Positions 1 to 8,848 of a DNA stretch of 64,000 nt are shown here, in pieces. The notes beneath the pieces are model-generated. The model worked only from the letters and a program-made list of their open reading frames with translations, made no database searches and was not told the origin of the DNA. The position numbers and the translations under genes were made by a program. The DNA is from Hamadaea flava (lineage in GTDB: Bacteria; Actinomycetota; Actinomycetes; Mycobacteriales; Micromonosporaceae): positions 3,782,001 through 3,846,000 of the forward strand of contig NZ_JAMZDZ010000001.1 of NCBI RefSeq assembly GCF_024172085.1, given 5' to 3'. Within the stretch, counting starts at the first letter, position 1. Each line of letters starts with the position of its first letter.

Positions 1-549
1 CTGCGGACGCAGCAGGTGATCATGCACGAGACCGGCGTCGTGAACGTGGCCGACCCGCTCGGCGGTTCGTGGTACGTCGAGGCGTTGACCGACAAGATCG
101 AGGCCGAGGCGGAGGAGATCTTCACCCGGATCAAGGCGCTCGGAACGGACGGCACGTTCACCGCAGGCATCCTGCGCGGCATCGAGAACGGCTGGTTCAC
201 CTCGGCCATCGCCGATTCGGCGTACGCCTATCAGCGCGCGCTGGAGGGCGACGTCAAGCACATCGTCGGCGTCACCCGGAACACCGACACCCTCGCCAAG
301 CCGCTGGAGATCCTGCGGGTCTCCCACGAGGTGGAGACCGAGCAGGTCAAGCTGCTCCAGGAACGGCGGGCCGCACGGGACCAGGCCGCGGTCGACACCG
401 CGCTCGCGGCCCTGTCCACTGCCGCCCAGAGCACCGACAACCTGGTTCCGGTGCTGCTGGACGCCTGCCGGGCCGAGGCGACGCTCGGCGAGATCTGCGA
501 CGCCCTCCGCGACGTCTGGGGGGTCTACCGGGAGCCGGCCCGCTTCTGA
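1..549 (+). CDS. Methylmalonyl-CoA mutase large subunit, C-terminal part (cut by window edge)
   Basis: The reading frame is open from base 1 and ends at a stop at 547-549, so only the last 182 residues are present. They contain the 'HETGVVNVADPLGGSWYVE' block and the 'DVWGVYREPARF' terminus that I recognise from the large-subunit family of B12-dependent acyl-CoA mutases. The frame ends there, with no cobalamin-binding domain, so this is the type that pairs with a separately encoded B12 subunit; that partner is not in the window. The enzyme interconverts methylmalonyl-CoA and succinyl-CoA in the cytoplasm. MeaB (6050-7000) and the epimerase (8252-8710) lie within 9 kb and would work with it. 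Isobutyryl-CoA or another acyl-CoA substrate cannot be excluded, because the substrate pocket lies in the missing part. Confidence 0.9.
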   Translation: MRTQQVIMHETGVVNVADPLGGSWYVEALTDKIEAEAEEIFTRIKALGTDGTFTAGILRGIENGWFTSAIADSAYAYQRALEGDVKHIVGVTRNTDTLAKPLEILRVSHEVETEQVKLLQERRAARDQAAVDTALAALSTAAQSTDNLVPVLLDACRAEATLGEICDALRDVWGVYREPARF

Positions 550-559
550 CGGCTGTCGG

Positions 560-595
560 CGAAAGGGGGCGGTCCGGTCGGACCGCCCCCTTTCG
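560..595. terminator. Bidirectional terminator, 16-bp perfect stem
   Basis: Bases 560-575 and 580-595 are exact reverse complements around the 4-nt loop GGTC. The arm begins CGAAAGGGGG and the other ends CCCCCTTTCG, so each strand has a short T- or A-rich flank. It lies between the convergent mutase and Asp23-type genes and can serve both. Confidence 0.85.
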
Positions 596-603
596 CAGCA
601 GAA

Positions 604-1233
604 TCAGGCGACGTAGTCGGCCGCGCGGGCTTCGTCGTTGCCCACCGGGCCGTCGTCGTCCACGTGCACGTCGTCGACGATGACGTCGACTCCGGTGACC
701 TCCAGGCCGAGCAGGTTCTCCACCGAGTTGATGACCTTGACCCGGACGGTGTCGGTCACCGAGTGCACCACGTAGCCGAACTCGATGACGATCGTGACGT
801 CGATCTGCGCGTTCCGGCCTTCCAGGGTCACCTTGACGCCCTGGTCGGCGTCGGCGTCGCCGAGACCGATCCGCTCCTTCACCGCGCTGAACATGCGCGC
901 CACGTCGCCACCGAGGTCGTAGACCCCGGGCACCTCGCGGGCGGCGATACCGGCGATCTTCTCGACGACCTCGTGGCGGATGTGCGTCTTGCCGCGGTCG
1001 GCGGCCAGCTCGGCGTTGTTCCGGATCCGACGGGCGGCGTTGTCGAAGGCGTTGCGGGTGGCGTCGACGGCCCGGTCGGCGGCGTCGCTGACCGCGTCGG
1101 CAGCCACGGCGAACTTGGTCTCGGCCTGCTCGGCGAGGTCGCTCGCGCCGGCCCGAAAGTTATCCATAGTGGACGACGGCTGGACCGGCGCGGTGGCCAC
1201 CACCGGCGCCGGCGCCTCGATATTCTCGCTCAT
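604..1233 (-). CDS. Asp23/Gls24 family envelope stress protein
   Basis: A 209-aa protein. Residues about 1-85 are an Ala-rich, charged, probably helical region. Residues about 85-195 are an Asp23/Gls24 domain, seen in the 'VVEKIAGIAAREVPGVYDL' start and the alternating strand pattern near 'VTIVIEFGYVVHSVTDTVR'. The tail is acidic (VHVDDDGP). Family members are envelope-associated and linked to alkaline or cell-wall stress, but their molecular activity is not settled. The ATG has AGGAC just upstream. The gene lies 57 bp downstream of the ABC ATPase 1291-1944 on the same strand and may be read from that operon. The product looks soluble, with no signal peptide or membrane segment, so membrane association would need a partner. 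Confidence 0.82.
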   Translation of the reverse strand: MSENIEAPAPVVATAPVQPSSTMDNFRAGASDLAEQAETKFAVAADAVSDAADRAVDATRNAFDNAARRIRNNAELAADRGKTHIRHEVVEKIAGIAAREVPGVYDLGGDVARMFSAVKERIGLGDADADQGVKVTLEGRNAQIDVTIVIEFGYVVHSVTDTVRVKVINSVENLLGLEVTGVDVIVDDVHVDDDGPVGNDEARAADYVA

Positions 1234-1290
1234 GTCCTGGTGCTCCCCTGGTCACGTCCTGCTCAACGGTCAGACGCGGGCAGCATAACC

Positions 1291-1944
1291 TCAGCGAACC
1301 ACCGTGGCCACGCCGTCGACCAGGTGCACTTCGGCATCACAAGCCGCCGCGGCCTGCGGGTCGTGGGTCGCGAAGACGACGGCCGCGCCCCGGCGGGCCT
1401 CGGCCTGCAACAGATCGAGCACCTTCTGCCGATTGGCCGCGTCGAGCTCGCTCGTCACCTCGTCGGCGAGCAGCACGGTCCCGCGCAACGCCAGGCCCCG
1501 CGCGATCGCCGTACGCTGCTGCTGGCCACCCGACAGCTCCTCGACCAACTGGTCGGCCTGACTGGTCAAGCCCACCTGGTCGAGCGCCTCCGCAGTCCGG
1601 CGGCGCGCCTCGGCCGGAGCCGTCCCGTTGGCGATCAACGCCACCTGCACGTTCTCGCTCGCGGTCAGGATCGCGGCTAGCCCGTTCTCCTGCGGCACCA
1701 GCACGACGCCCCCGGCGACGGCCTGATCCCGGTCGCCGACCTGGCGGCCGTCCACGGTCACCGCGCCGTGCTGCGGCCGCACCAGCCCCGCCATCGCCCA
1801 GAGCAACGTGGTCTTGCCGGCGCCGGACGGACCGGTCACCGCGAGCACCCGCCCTGGCACGGCCATCGCCGACACGTCGCGCAGCGCCGGACGATCCTTG
1901 CCGTACGCCACCGTGATCCGGTCGACCTGCACCGTCGAGCCCAT
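1291..1944 (-). CDS. ABC transporter ATP-binding protein (LolD/MacB-type)
   Basis: A 217-aa stand-alone nucleotide-binding domain. Visible motifs are Walker A GPSGAGKTT (near residue 40), the Q-loop VPQENG, the canonical signature LSGGQQQR, Walker B VLLADEVTSELD and the switch His in ATHD. It starts at the base where the previous ATPase stops (TGATG, one shared base at 1944), so the two are probably translationally coupled. With that ATPase and the FtsX permease it forms one operon. ATPases of this class usually power extrusion or lipoprotein/peptide export through FtsX-type permeases. The transported compound cannot be read from the sequence. Confidence 0.88.
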   Translation of the reverse strand: MGSTVQVDRITVAYGKDRPALRDVSAMAVPGRVLAVTGPSGAGKTTLLWAMAGLVRPQHGAVTVDGRQVGDRDQAVAGGVVLVPQENGLAAILTASENVQVALIANGTAPAEARRRTAEALDQVGLTSQADQLVEELSGGQQQRTAIARGLALRGTVLLADEVTSELDAANRQKVLDLLQAEARRGAAVVFATHDPQAAAACDAEVHLVDGVATVVR

Positions 1945-2939
1945 CAGCGATCCTCTCCGTAATAGTCCCCGGGCCTACGACCGAGGTGCACCCCGTCTCC
2001 GACGATCGGAACCGACGAGCCCACCGACCGGGTCGCCCCGTTCCACTGCGATGGAACGCTCGAGACCGGCACAGTGGTTGCCCCGTTCGACGAGTTCGCC
2101 GGAGAGACCGCCGGCACCAGCAGCGCGCTGCCGTCCGGTTGCAGCTCAACCCGCAGGTACGTGCCCGGTGGCAGGGCCTCCAGCACGTCCGGCGGCAGAT
2201 GCACCGAACCGTCGCGGCCGACCACCGCGAACTCCTCGCCGGAGTGGCCCTCGCCGCCGACCCGGCCGTCGCGGATCGTCACGGTACGCGCCATCCGCGA
2301 GCCGACGTCGGGATCGTGGGTGACCACCACGACGGTCGTGCCGAAGCGGCGTACGGCTTCGAGGGCGGCCAGCACCTCGTCCCGGGCGCCCGTGTCGAGC
2401 TGGCTCGTCGGCTCGTCGGCGAGGAGCAGTCCGGGCCGGTTCGCCAGGGCGACCGCCAACGCCAGCCGTTGCCGCTCGCCCGGCGTCAACGCGCCCGGCT
2501 TCAGCCGCATCCGGCCGCGTACGGCTAGGCCGACCAGCGACAGGATCTCGCGCGGGGCGGTCGGCTTGAGCCCGTCCGGGCTGCGCCCGGCGCGCTGGGC
2601 GAACCGCACGTTCTGCTCAGCCGACAAGTACGGCAACAGGTTGCGGCGTGCGCCTTGCAGCGCCACGCCGACATCGCTTGCCCGCATCCGGGCCAGGTCC
2701 GCCTCCGACGCCTTGGCCAGGTCGACGTCGCCCACATACGCCCGACCGGCGGCCGGGCGCATGAGCCCGGCGAGCACGGACAGCAAGGTGGACTTGCCCG
2801 AACCGGACGGGCCGAGCAGCGCCACCGACTCGCCCGGCGCGATGTCGAGGTCGACGCCGGCCAGGGCGACGACGTCGTAGCCCTCCAGCCGGTAGATGGA
2901 GACCAGTCCGCGGCAGGACACCCCGATCGCGGCCATCAC
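1944..2939 (-). CDS. ABC transporter ATP-binding protein with C-terminal extension and divergent signature
   Basis: 331 aa. The ATPase domain covers about residues 5-230: Walker A GPSGSGKST, Walker B LLLADEPTSQLD and switch VTHD are intact. The signature loop reads LTPGERQR instead of LSGGQ, and the Q-loop reads VALQGARRN. After the domain comes a roughly 100-residue tail with 'GSVHLPPDVLEALPPGTYLRVEL', a small beta-rich segment, and a Ser/Pro/Gly-rich end. GTG at 2939 overlaps the FtsX stop as GTGA; the ATG at 2936 is an equally possible start. With the canonical ATPase 1291-1944 it could form an asymmetric dimer. The role of the tail is unknown. Confidence 0.85.
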   Translation of the reverse strand: MMAAIGVSCRGLVSIYRLEGYDVVALAGVDLDIAPGESVALLGPSGSGKSTLLSVLAGLMRPAAGRAYVGDVDLAKASEADLARMRASDVGVALQGARRNLLPYLSAEQNVRFAQRAGRSPDGLKPTAPREILSLVGLAVRGRMRLKPGALTPGERQRLALAVALANRPGLLLADEPTSQLDTGARDEVLAALEAVRRFGTTVVVVTHDPDVGSRMARTVTIRDGRVGGEGHSGEEFAVVGRDGSVHLPPDVLEALPPGTYLRVELQPDGSALLVPAVSPANSSNGATTVPVSSVPSQWNGATRSVGSSVPIVGDGVHLGRRPGDYYGEDR

Positions 2940-5900
2940 ACATCACCTCGCAGCAGCTCGGGAGCGGCCCGGCGGACCAGCCGCACCGCGACGAAGACGG
3001 CCAGCAGCAGGGACAGCAGCCCCGCCGCGGCCGCGAAGACCAACGCGCCCACCTGCGGAGTCCAGCTCACCGAGGTGGTCTGCCCGACCGTCACCAGGGG
3101 CATGCCCGGCAGCATCAGCCAGGCGCTGAGCAAACCGACGGCGAACCCGGTCACCACGGGCAGGCCCAGCAGGGCCAGATGCTCACGGCGTACGCCCCGG
3201 CGCAGGACACGGGCCGGGACGCCGGTGACCCGCAACGCCGCCAGCTCATGACGTCGGACCGTCGCGTTCAGCCGTGCCACCAGCAGCACCAGCCCGAGGG
3301 CGAGCGCGGCGGCGACGACGCCGGCGAGCAGGTAGAGCCGCCAGGCGAGCGCCGGTGCACGGCGGCCCAACTGGTCCACCGTCGCCTCGACGGTCCGCGT
3401 CTGCAACACCGTCACTCCAGCGGCGGCCAGCCGCTTCGGCAGGTCGGCGGGCGCGCTCGCGTTCGCCCAGATCTCAGCGCTGAACCGGCTCGCGTCGGGC
3501 ATGCCGGTCGTCGCCTCCGCCCGGGAGACCGCGTAGTCCAGGTCCATCAGGAAACCGCGCTCACCCACGCTCGGCAGCGCGTCGGCGCGTTCGACCACCG
3601 TGAAGGGCTGCGGCTCCTCGGCGTACGCGAGGAAGCTGAACTGGTCGCCCGACCGGTTGTCGTCCGGCGTTTCTCCCGACAACGCCACCGGCAGCGCCGC
3701 CGGCGTGTCCACATAGGTCACCAGGAGGTCGGAGTTGCCTTCCGCCTGGACGTCCACCTTCAGCGTGTCCCCGGTCGTGACGGTTACCCCGGTGACACCG
3801 CCGCGCTGCGCCCCGCTCCAGGTCTTCTCGTCGGAGAACGAGACGACCGGCGAACCGCCCGCCTTGACGTCCAGGACTTCCAGCTTGGCGGTGATGGCGC
3901 TGCTGTCGGCGGCCGGGCGGATCAGGGCCAGCCCGACGAACCGCCCGGTTGGCACCGCCGCCGAGTAGGTGCGCAACCCGGACTTGAGCGTCCCCAGCGT
4001 CACGTACCTGGGTTCGGCGCCAGCCACGGCGACCATCGCGGCCAGCTTCACTCCGGCCTTGCCGAGCTGGGTGACGTTCACCCGGACGCTCAGCTCCCCG
4101 GTGACCGGAGCCTGTGGTGCGGCCTGCGGACGCAGCTCGCCGGCCAGCCTGGTCAGGTCGGCCGTCGAGTGGCCGGGCCAGCTCGCCACCTTCGCCAGCT
4201 GCGCCGCGGGCAGTGCCACGATGTCGAGCGGCTGGCCGGCGTACCGCTCGCCGTTGCGCCGCAACACCGGCATGGCCGACCCGTCCGGCGCCGCTGTGCG
4301 TACCGCTGAGATCAAAAGCTGAGGATCCACGGAGCCGACGGAGTAGACGCGGGCCGCGCCCAGTTCGAGCTCGGCCTGGGTTTGCCGGGCCTGAGCCGCG
4401 ACGTCCCAGGCGGCGGCCGAGAAGCCGAGCAGCGCGAGGGCGACCGTGACCACCGCGACCACCCGGTGGCGGCCGGGCCGCCGGGCGAGCTGCGCCGCGG
4501 CGAACATGCTCGCCACGTTCCCGGTACGCCGCGCGAGCGCGAGTCGCGCACCGGCGCCCAGGCTCAGCAGCCGGGCGACGCCGATCCCGGCGACCAGCGC
4601 GAGCAGCGGCGCGGCCAGCAGCGCGAGCGACGATGTGCGGTCCTGCCAGGCAGCCACGACGGCGGCGGCAGCGAGCGCGACGATGACGCCTTCGCCCACG
4701 CCGGCTCGCCAACCGGTGCGGTGCGGCACCCGGCGGAGCAGGCTGAGCACGCCCGACCGCACGGTACGCCGAGAGCCGACCCACGCCGCCACGAACGCCA
4801 CCACCAGCGCGGCGACGGCCGCGGCGAACGGTTCCCAGCGCACCTCGACGTGTACGCCCGCAGCCAGCACGGCCCGAGCGGCGAACTCGGCGACCGCCAG
4901 CCCACCCACGAGACCGACCGGGGTGGCCAGGACGATCAGGAAGAGCACCTCGCCGAGACCGAACCGCGCGGCCTTGCCCGCCGGGTAGCCGCGCAGCTTC
5001 GCCAGGGCGATCTCCGGGCCGCGCTCCTCGGTCAGCGACGCGACCAGCAGCATCAGTACGCCGACCACGAGCAGCAGCAATGGAACGGCGACGACCGGGA
5101 TGGTCTGGGCGATCGCGGTGGCGTCGTCGTGGGCGTCGGTCAGCAGGCCCGGCAGCGCCGACGACAGCGTCAGCTCCTGTTGCAGCAGACCGAGGGAGGC
5201 GCCTTCGAGGTCCTTGGCGAGCGCGTCGGCGTCGTCGAGCTTGATGTCGTCGATCCGCACCGGGTAGACCAGTTCGAGGGCGACCTGCGCGGTCGCGACG
5301 TACTTGAGGTCCTCTTCGCTGCCCGCGAAGACCGCGTCGATCGGCGTCCGGCCCTGCTCGTCCGGCGAGGCGCCTTCCCGGAAGTAGCCGTGCGCTCCCC
5401 AGGCCGGGGCGTTGGCGTCACGGGGCGTGTAGACCCCGACGATCTCGCGCTGCTGGGTCTTGCCACCGATCGTCAGGGTGATCCGGTCACCGGCATCGAG
5501 CCCGTGCGCCTTGGCCGTCCGGTCGCTGACGATGACCTGGTCGTTGTCGGTCGGGCAGTCCCCGGTGACGCTGACGAGCTTGCACAGGTCGCTGCGGAAG
5601 ACGTAGCGGGCCTTCAGCTCACCGGACGGGAGGATCGCCTCGGTCTCCACGGTGGTCACCGGGCGGCCGACCAGATCGTGCAGCAGCGGCCGCGCCTTGA
5701 TCGCGGCGTCCGCCTTCTGGCTGGACTCCAGGGCCGGTTCGAACGCCGCGGTGTCGCCGGTGCCGTTCACCTTGACCGTCACCGAGCTGGCGTACGCCGG
5801 AGCCTCGCGCAAGGTGTCGGTGAGCACCGATTGCTGCGCCGCCCGCGCGTACGCCGGGGTCAGCACGGCGGCGGTCACGGCGACGGCGGCGAGCAACAGC

Positions 5901-5962
5901 ACTACCAGGGATCGCCCGGTCCGGTGCCTCACGCCGCGCAGCAGCACGGTCCAACCCGTCAC
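2936..5962 (-). CDS. Large FtsX-like ABC permease
   Basis: A 1008-aa membrane protein. A first transmembrane helix lies near residues 18-38, followed by a MacB-like periplasmic domain to about residue 285. Several helices follow ('PLLLLVVGVLMLLVASL' near 290-310 and further ones to about 480). A second long extracytoplasmic region runs to about 860, and a final FtsX helix bundle starts near 'LLAGVVAAALALGLVLLVARL'. This is the double-length arrangement in which two FtsX halves sit in one chain. GTG at 5962 has GAGGGG upstream. It is the first gene of the operon with both ATPases, overlapping the next by 4 bp. Such systems act on cell-surface substrates or drug export; the substrate is unknown here. 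Confidence 0.87.
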   Translation of the reverse strand: MTGWTVLLRGVRHRTGRSLVVLLLAAVAVTAAVLTPAYARAAQQSVLTDTLREAPAYASSVTVKVNGTGDTAAFEPALESSQKADAAIKARPLLHDLVGRPVTTVETEAILPSGELKARYVFRSDLCKLVSVTGDCPTDNDQVIVSDRTAKAHGLDAGDRITLTIGGKTQQREIVGVYTPRDANAPAWGAHGYFREGASPDEQGRTPIDAVFAGSEEDLKYVATAQVALELVYPVRIDDIKLDDADALAKDLEGASLGLLQQELTLSSALPGLLTDAHDDATAIAQTIPVVAVPLLLLVVGVLMLLVASLTEERGPEIALAKLRGYPAGKAARFGLGEVLFLIVLATPVGLVGGLAVAEFAARAVLAAGVHVEVRWEPFAAAVAALVVAFVAAWVGSRRTVRSGVLSLLRRVPHRTGWRAGVGEGVIVALAAAAVVAAWQDRTSSLALLAAPLLALVAGIGVARLLSLGAGARLALARRTGNVASMFAAAQLARRPGRHRVVAVVTVALALLGFSAAAWDVAAQARQTQAELELGAARVYSVGSVDPQLLISAVRTAAPDGSAMPVLRRNGERYAGQPLDIVALPAAQLAKVASWPGHSTADLTRLAGELRPQAAPQAPVTGELSVRVNVTQLGKAGVKLAAMVAVAGAEPRYVTLGTLKSGLRTYSAAVPTGRFVGLALIRPAADSSAITAKLEVLDVKAGGSPVVSFSDEKTWSGAQRGGVTGVTVTTGDTLKVDVQAEGNSDLLVTYVDTPAALPVALSGETPDDNRSGDQFSFLAYAEEPQPFTVVERADALPSVGERGFLMDLDYAVSRAEATTGMPDASRFSAEIWANASAPADLPKRLAAAGVTVLQTRTVEATVDQLGRRAPALAWRLYLLAGVVAAALALGLVLLVARLNATVRRHELAALRVTGVPARVLRRGVRREHLALLGLPVVTGFAVGLLSAWLMLPGMPLVTVGQTTSVSWTPQVGALVFAAAAGLLSLLLAVFVAVRLVRRAAPELLRGDV

Positions 5963-6049
5963 GGTCTCGTCCCCTCGGTAGTTCCGCGGCCGTTGTGACG
6001 ACCGCGGAACACCTTAACCAGAGCGATCGACCGGGAGAAGCCCGGCGGA

Positions 6050-7000
6050 TCAGCCGAGACCAGACAGCAACTCTTCGGCCGCGCGGTAAGGATCGACGAC
6101 CCCCTCCGCCACCTTCGCGGCCAACTCCGCGAGGCTGTGGCCGCCGCGCAACGACCCGATCCGGGCCCGCATCCGGCCGAGGACCAGCGCCTCGATCTCG
6201 GCCGCCGCCCGCTCTTCCCGGCGCTTACGCAGCTCGCCGGACTTCTCGAGGTACTCCCGGTGCTCCTCGATGGCCTTGAGGACGTCCTCGATGCCCTCGC
6301 CCCGGGCGGCGACCGCCTTGACGACGCGCGGCCGCCACTGGCCCGGACCCCGCTCGCCGAGCGCGATCATGCCGTTGATGTCGCGTACGGTGGCGTCCGC
6401 GCCGTCCCGGTCGGCCTTGTTCACCACGAAGACGTCGGCGATCTCCAGGATGCCCGCCTTGACGGCCTGGATCGCGTCGCCCATCCCCGGTGCGAGCAGC
6501 ACGAGCGTGGTGTCGGCCAGGCTCGCGATCTCGACCTCGGCCTGCCCCACGCCGACCGTCTCGACCAGGACGACGTCGCAGCCCACCCCGGCCAGTACGC
6601 GTACCGCCGCGGACGTCGCGGCCGACAGTCCGCCGAGGTGGCCCCGGCTGGACATCGACCTGATGTAGACGCCGGGATCGGTGGCGTGGTCCTGCATGCG
6701 TACGCGGTCGCCGAGGATCGCGCCGCCGGTGAACGGGCTGGACGGATCGACCGCCAGGACGCCGACGCGCTTGCCGTCCCGCCGGTACGCCGCCACGAGT
6801 TCGTTCGTGGTCGTGGACTTGCCGACGCCTGGCGACCCGGTCAAGCCGACGACATGCGCCCGCTGGGCGTCCGCGCCGAAGACCGCGGCGATCTCCGCCA
6901 GCTCGGCGGCGTTGCGTTCGACCATGCTGATCAGCCGGGCGACGCTGCGCGGATCTCCGTCTCGCGCGGCGTCGACCAGCTTTCCTACGTCCTGAGTCAC
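6050..7000 (-). CDS. meaB: Methylmalonyl-CoA mutase-associated GTPase MeaB
   Basis: 316 aa from GTG at 7000, which overlaps the thiolase stop as GTGA. A longer reading to 7069 would run 73 bases into the thiolase gene and add a low-complexity Arg/Pro leader, so it was not chosen. The G-protein motifs are clear: P-loop [10 protein letters not shown], '[19 protein letters not shown]', switch region ETVGVGQAE and base-recognition NKAD. MeaB loads and protects adenosylcobalamin in methylmalonyl-CoA mutase using GTP. The mutase subunit at 1-549 is the expected partner. The gene is co-directional and translationally coupled with the thiolase. Confidence 0.95.
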   Translation of the reverse strand: MTQDVGKLVDAARDGDPRSVARLISMVERNAAELAEIAAVFGADAQRAHVVGLTGSPGVGKSTTTNELVAAYRRDGKRVGVLAVDPSSPFTGGAILGDRVRMQDHATDPGVYIRSMSSRGHLGGLSAATSAAVRVLAGVGCDVVLVETVGVGQAEVEIASLADTTLVLLAPGMGDAIQAVKAGILEIADVFVVNKADRDGADATVRDINGMIALGERGPGQWRPRVVKAVAARGEGIEDVLKAIEEHREYLEKSGELRKRREERAAAEIEALVLGRMRARIGSLRGGHSLAELAAKVAEGVVDPYRAAEELLSGLG

Positions 7001-8202
7001 TGCTGGGCTGGGACCGTCTGCGCTGGGACCGTCAGGATCAGGGCGTCGCCCTGGCCGCCGCCGCCGCACAGCGCGGCCGCTCCGGTCCCGCCGCCGCGCC
7101 GCTTCAGCTCCAGGGCCAGCGTCAGGGCGAGGCGAGCGCCGGACATGCCGATCGGGTGGCCCAAGGCGATGGCCCCGCCGTTGACGTTCACGATCGACGG
7201 GTCAGCGCCCAGCTCCCGGGTCGAGGCGATGCCGACCGCGGCGAACGCCTCGTTGATCTCGATCAGGTCCAGGTCGGCGACGGTCAGCCCGGCCTTACCC
7301 AGCGCGTGCTTGATGGCGTTCGACGGCTGCGCGTGCAGCGAGCTGTCCGGCCCGGCGACGTTGCCGTGCGCGCCGATCTCGGCGAGCCAGGTCAACCCCA
7401 GCTCCTCGGCCTTCTCCTTGCTCATCACGACGACAGCGGCCGCGCCGTCGGAGATCGGCGAGCTGGACCCGGCCGTGATCGAGCCGTCCTTGGTGAACGA
7501 GGGCTTGAGCTTGGCCAGCACCTCGACCGTCGTGTCGGGGCGTACGCCCTCGTCCTCGGCCAGCACGATCGGGTCGCCCTTGCGCTGCGGGATGGTCAAC
7601 GGCGCGATCTCCTCGGCGAAGACGCCGTTCTTCTGCGCCGCCGCGGCCCGCTGGTGCGACGCGGCGGAGAAGGCGTCCTGCTCCTCGCGGGAGATGCCCC
7701 ACTTCCGGCCGTCGTACTCGGTGGCCTCGCCCATCGGGATGCCCTGCCAGGCGTCGGTCAGCCCGTCGAGCGCCATGTGGTCCTTCACCACGACGTCGCC
7801 GTACTTGTACCCGGCCCGCTGGCCGAGCAGCAGGTGCGGCGCGTTGGTCATCGACTCCATCCCGCCGGCCACCACGATGTCCACCTCGCCGGCCCGGATG
7901 AGCTGGTCGGCCAGGGCGATGGCGTCCAGTCCGGACAGACACACCTTGTTGATGGTCAGGGCGGGGACGGTCATCGGCACGCCCGCCTCGACGGCCGCCT
8001 GCCGAGCCGGGATCTGGCCCGCGCCGGCCTGGAGGACCTGCCCCATGATCACGTACTGCACCTGGTCCGGGGCGACTCCGGCGCGCTCCAGCGCTGCCTT
8101 GATCGCCGCACCGCCCAGCTGGGTCGCCGAGAACGACTTGAGGTTGCCGAGCAACCGTCCCATAGGCGTACGCGCACCGGCGACGATCACCGAACTCTTC
8201 AT
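6997..8202 (-). CDS. Acetyl-CoA C-acetyltransferase (thiolase)
   Basis: 401 aa, the usual size of a biosynthetic or degradative type II thiolase. The nucleophilic Cys is residue 88 in [10 protein letters not shown]. The C-terminal catalytic motifs are [10 protein letters not shown] (His) and CGGGGQGDA (second Cys). It condenses or cleaves acetoacetyl-CoA/3-ketoacyl-CoA in the cytoplasm. It heads the two-gene unit thiolase-meaB and is divergent from the epimerase gene. Together with ccr at 10125 this fits acetyl-CoA to C4-CoA to ethylmalonyl/methylmalonyl-CoA chemistry. Chain-length preference is not evident. Confidence 0.93.
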   Translation of the reverse strand: MKSSVIVAGARTPMGRLLGNLKSFSATQLGGAAIKAALERAGVAPDQVQYVIMGQVLQAGAGQIPARQAAVEAGVPMTVPALTINKVCLSGLDAIALADQLIRAGEVDIVVAGGMESMTNAPHLLLGQRAGYKYGDVVVKDHMALDGLTDAWQGIPMGEATEYDGRKWGISREEQDAFSAASHQRAAAAQKNGVFAEEIAPLTIPQRKGDPIVLAEDEGVRPDTTVEVLAKLKPSFTKDGSITAGSSSPISDGAAAVVVMSKEKAEELGLTWLAEIGAHGNVAGPDSSLHAQPSNAIKHALGKAGLTVADLDLIEINEAFAAVGIASTRELGADPSIVNVNGGAIALGHPIGMSGARLALTLALELKRRGGGTGAAALCGGGGQGDALILTVPAQTVPAQQ

Positions 8203-8251
8203 TGAGAGGCCCTCCGACTCGGCTTAGCTATCGTTCAGTCAGACTAACCGT
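8203..8251. promoter_or_regulatory. Divergent promoter region, thiolase / epimerase
   Basis: These 49 bp must hold both promoters. The epimerase ATG at 8252 has no Shine-Dalgarno match, while GACTAA lies within about 10 bases of it, so a leaderless transcript is possible. Around 8233-8248 there is an imperfect dyad, GTTCAGT then CAG then ACTAACC, which could be a repressor site. This is inference from base pattern only. Confidence 0.35.
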
Positions 8252-8710
8252 ATGTCTGAGCATCCGGAGCAGTCGGGTTTGTCACACGGTATCGGCCTCC
8301 TGCGCATCGACCACGTTGGCGTGGCCGTTGCCGACCTGGACGAGGCGATCGACTTCTACACGCGGGTATTCGGCATGACGTGCGCGCACGTCGAGACGAA
8401 CGAAGAGCAGGGCGTACGCGAGGCGATGATGTCCGTCGGCCCGACTCCCGCCGGCGGCTTCGTGCAGTTGTTGGCACCCCTGTCGCCGGGCTCGACAATC
8501 GGTAAGTTTTTGGCGAAAAACGGACCTGGCGTGCAACAGGTGGCGTATACGGTCGAATCGATCGACGACGCCTGCTCAGCCCTCCGCTCGCGCGGGGTGC
8601 GACTGCTCTACGACCAGCCTCGCCGGGGCACGTCGAACTCCCGGGTGAACTTCGTCCACCCCAAGGATGCCGGCGGCGTCCTGGTCGAACTGGTCGAACC
8701 CGCCGCCTGA
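8252..8710 (+). CDS. mce: Methylmalonyl-CoA epimerase
   Basis: 152 aa, a two-module vicinal-oxygen-chelate (glyoxalase fold) protein. Metal ligands visible in family positions are His in RIDHVGVAV, Gln in FVQLLAPL, a second His-containing segment, and Glu in VLVELVEP near the C-terminus. The motif 'VAVADLDEAIDFYTRVFGM' is typical of this enzyme. It converts (R)- and (S)-methylmalonyl-CoA, linking propionyl-CoA carboxylation to the mutase at the left edge. It is transcribed away from the thiolase/meaB pair over a 49-bp gap, which suggests shared control. Confidence 0.93.
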   Translation: MSEHPEQSGLSHGIGLLRIDHVGVAVADLDEAIDFYTRVFGMTCAHVETNEEQGVREAMMSVGPTPAGGFVQLLAPLSPGSTIGKFLAKNGPGVQQVAYTVESIDDACSALRSRGVRLLYDQPRRGTSNSRVNFVHPKDAGGVLVELVEPAA

Positions 8711-8761
8711 CCCCCTCCCGCAGTCGGGGGCGATCTCCGGAACGTCACGCACCTATCCCCT

Positions 8762-8797
8762 CCAAGATCAGGTGCGTACGCCTCCGGAGATCACGAG
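8762..8797. repeat. 36-bp direct repeat, copy 1 (left of DUF559 gene)
   Basis: Starts CCAAGATCAGGT and ends CCGGAGATCACGAG. It matches 9839-9874 at 30 of 36 positions in the same orientation. It contains an internal near-palindrome around GCGTACGC. The next bases, to about 8860, hold three loose copies of a GGCTCACCGAAGGC-like unit. Confidence 0.7.
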
Positions 8798-8848
8798 GAT
8801 CGGCTCACCGAAGGCCGGCACGCCGAAGACGGCTCGCCAAAGGCGGGC

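Noticed and set aside
1-549. Ethylmalonyl-CoA mutase (because ccr is nearby)
   Set aside because: Ethylmalonyl-CoA mutases end in a B12-binding domain; this protein ends without one.
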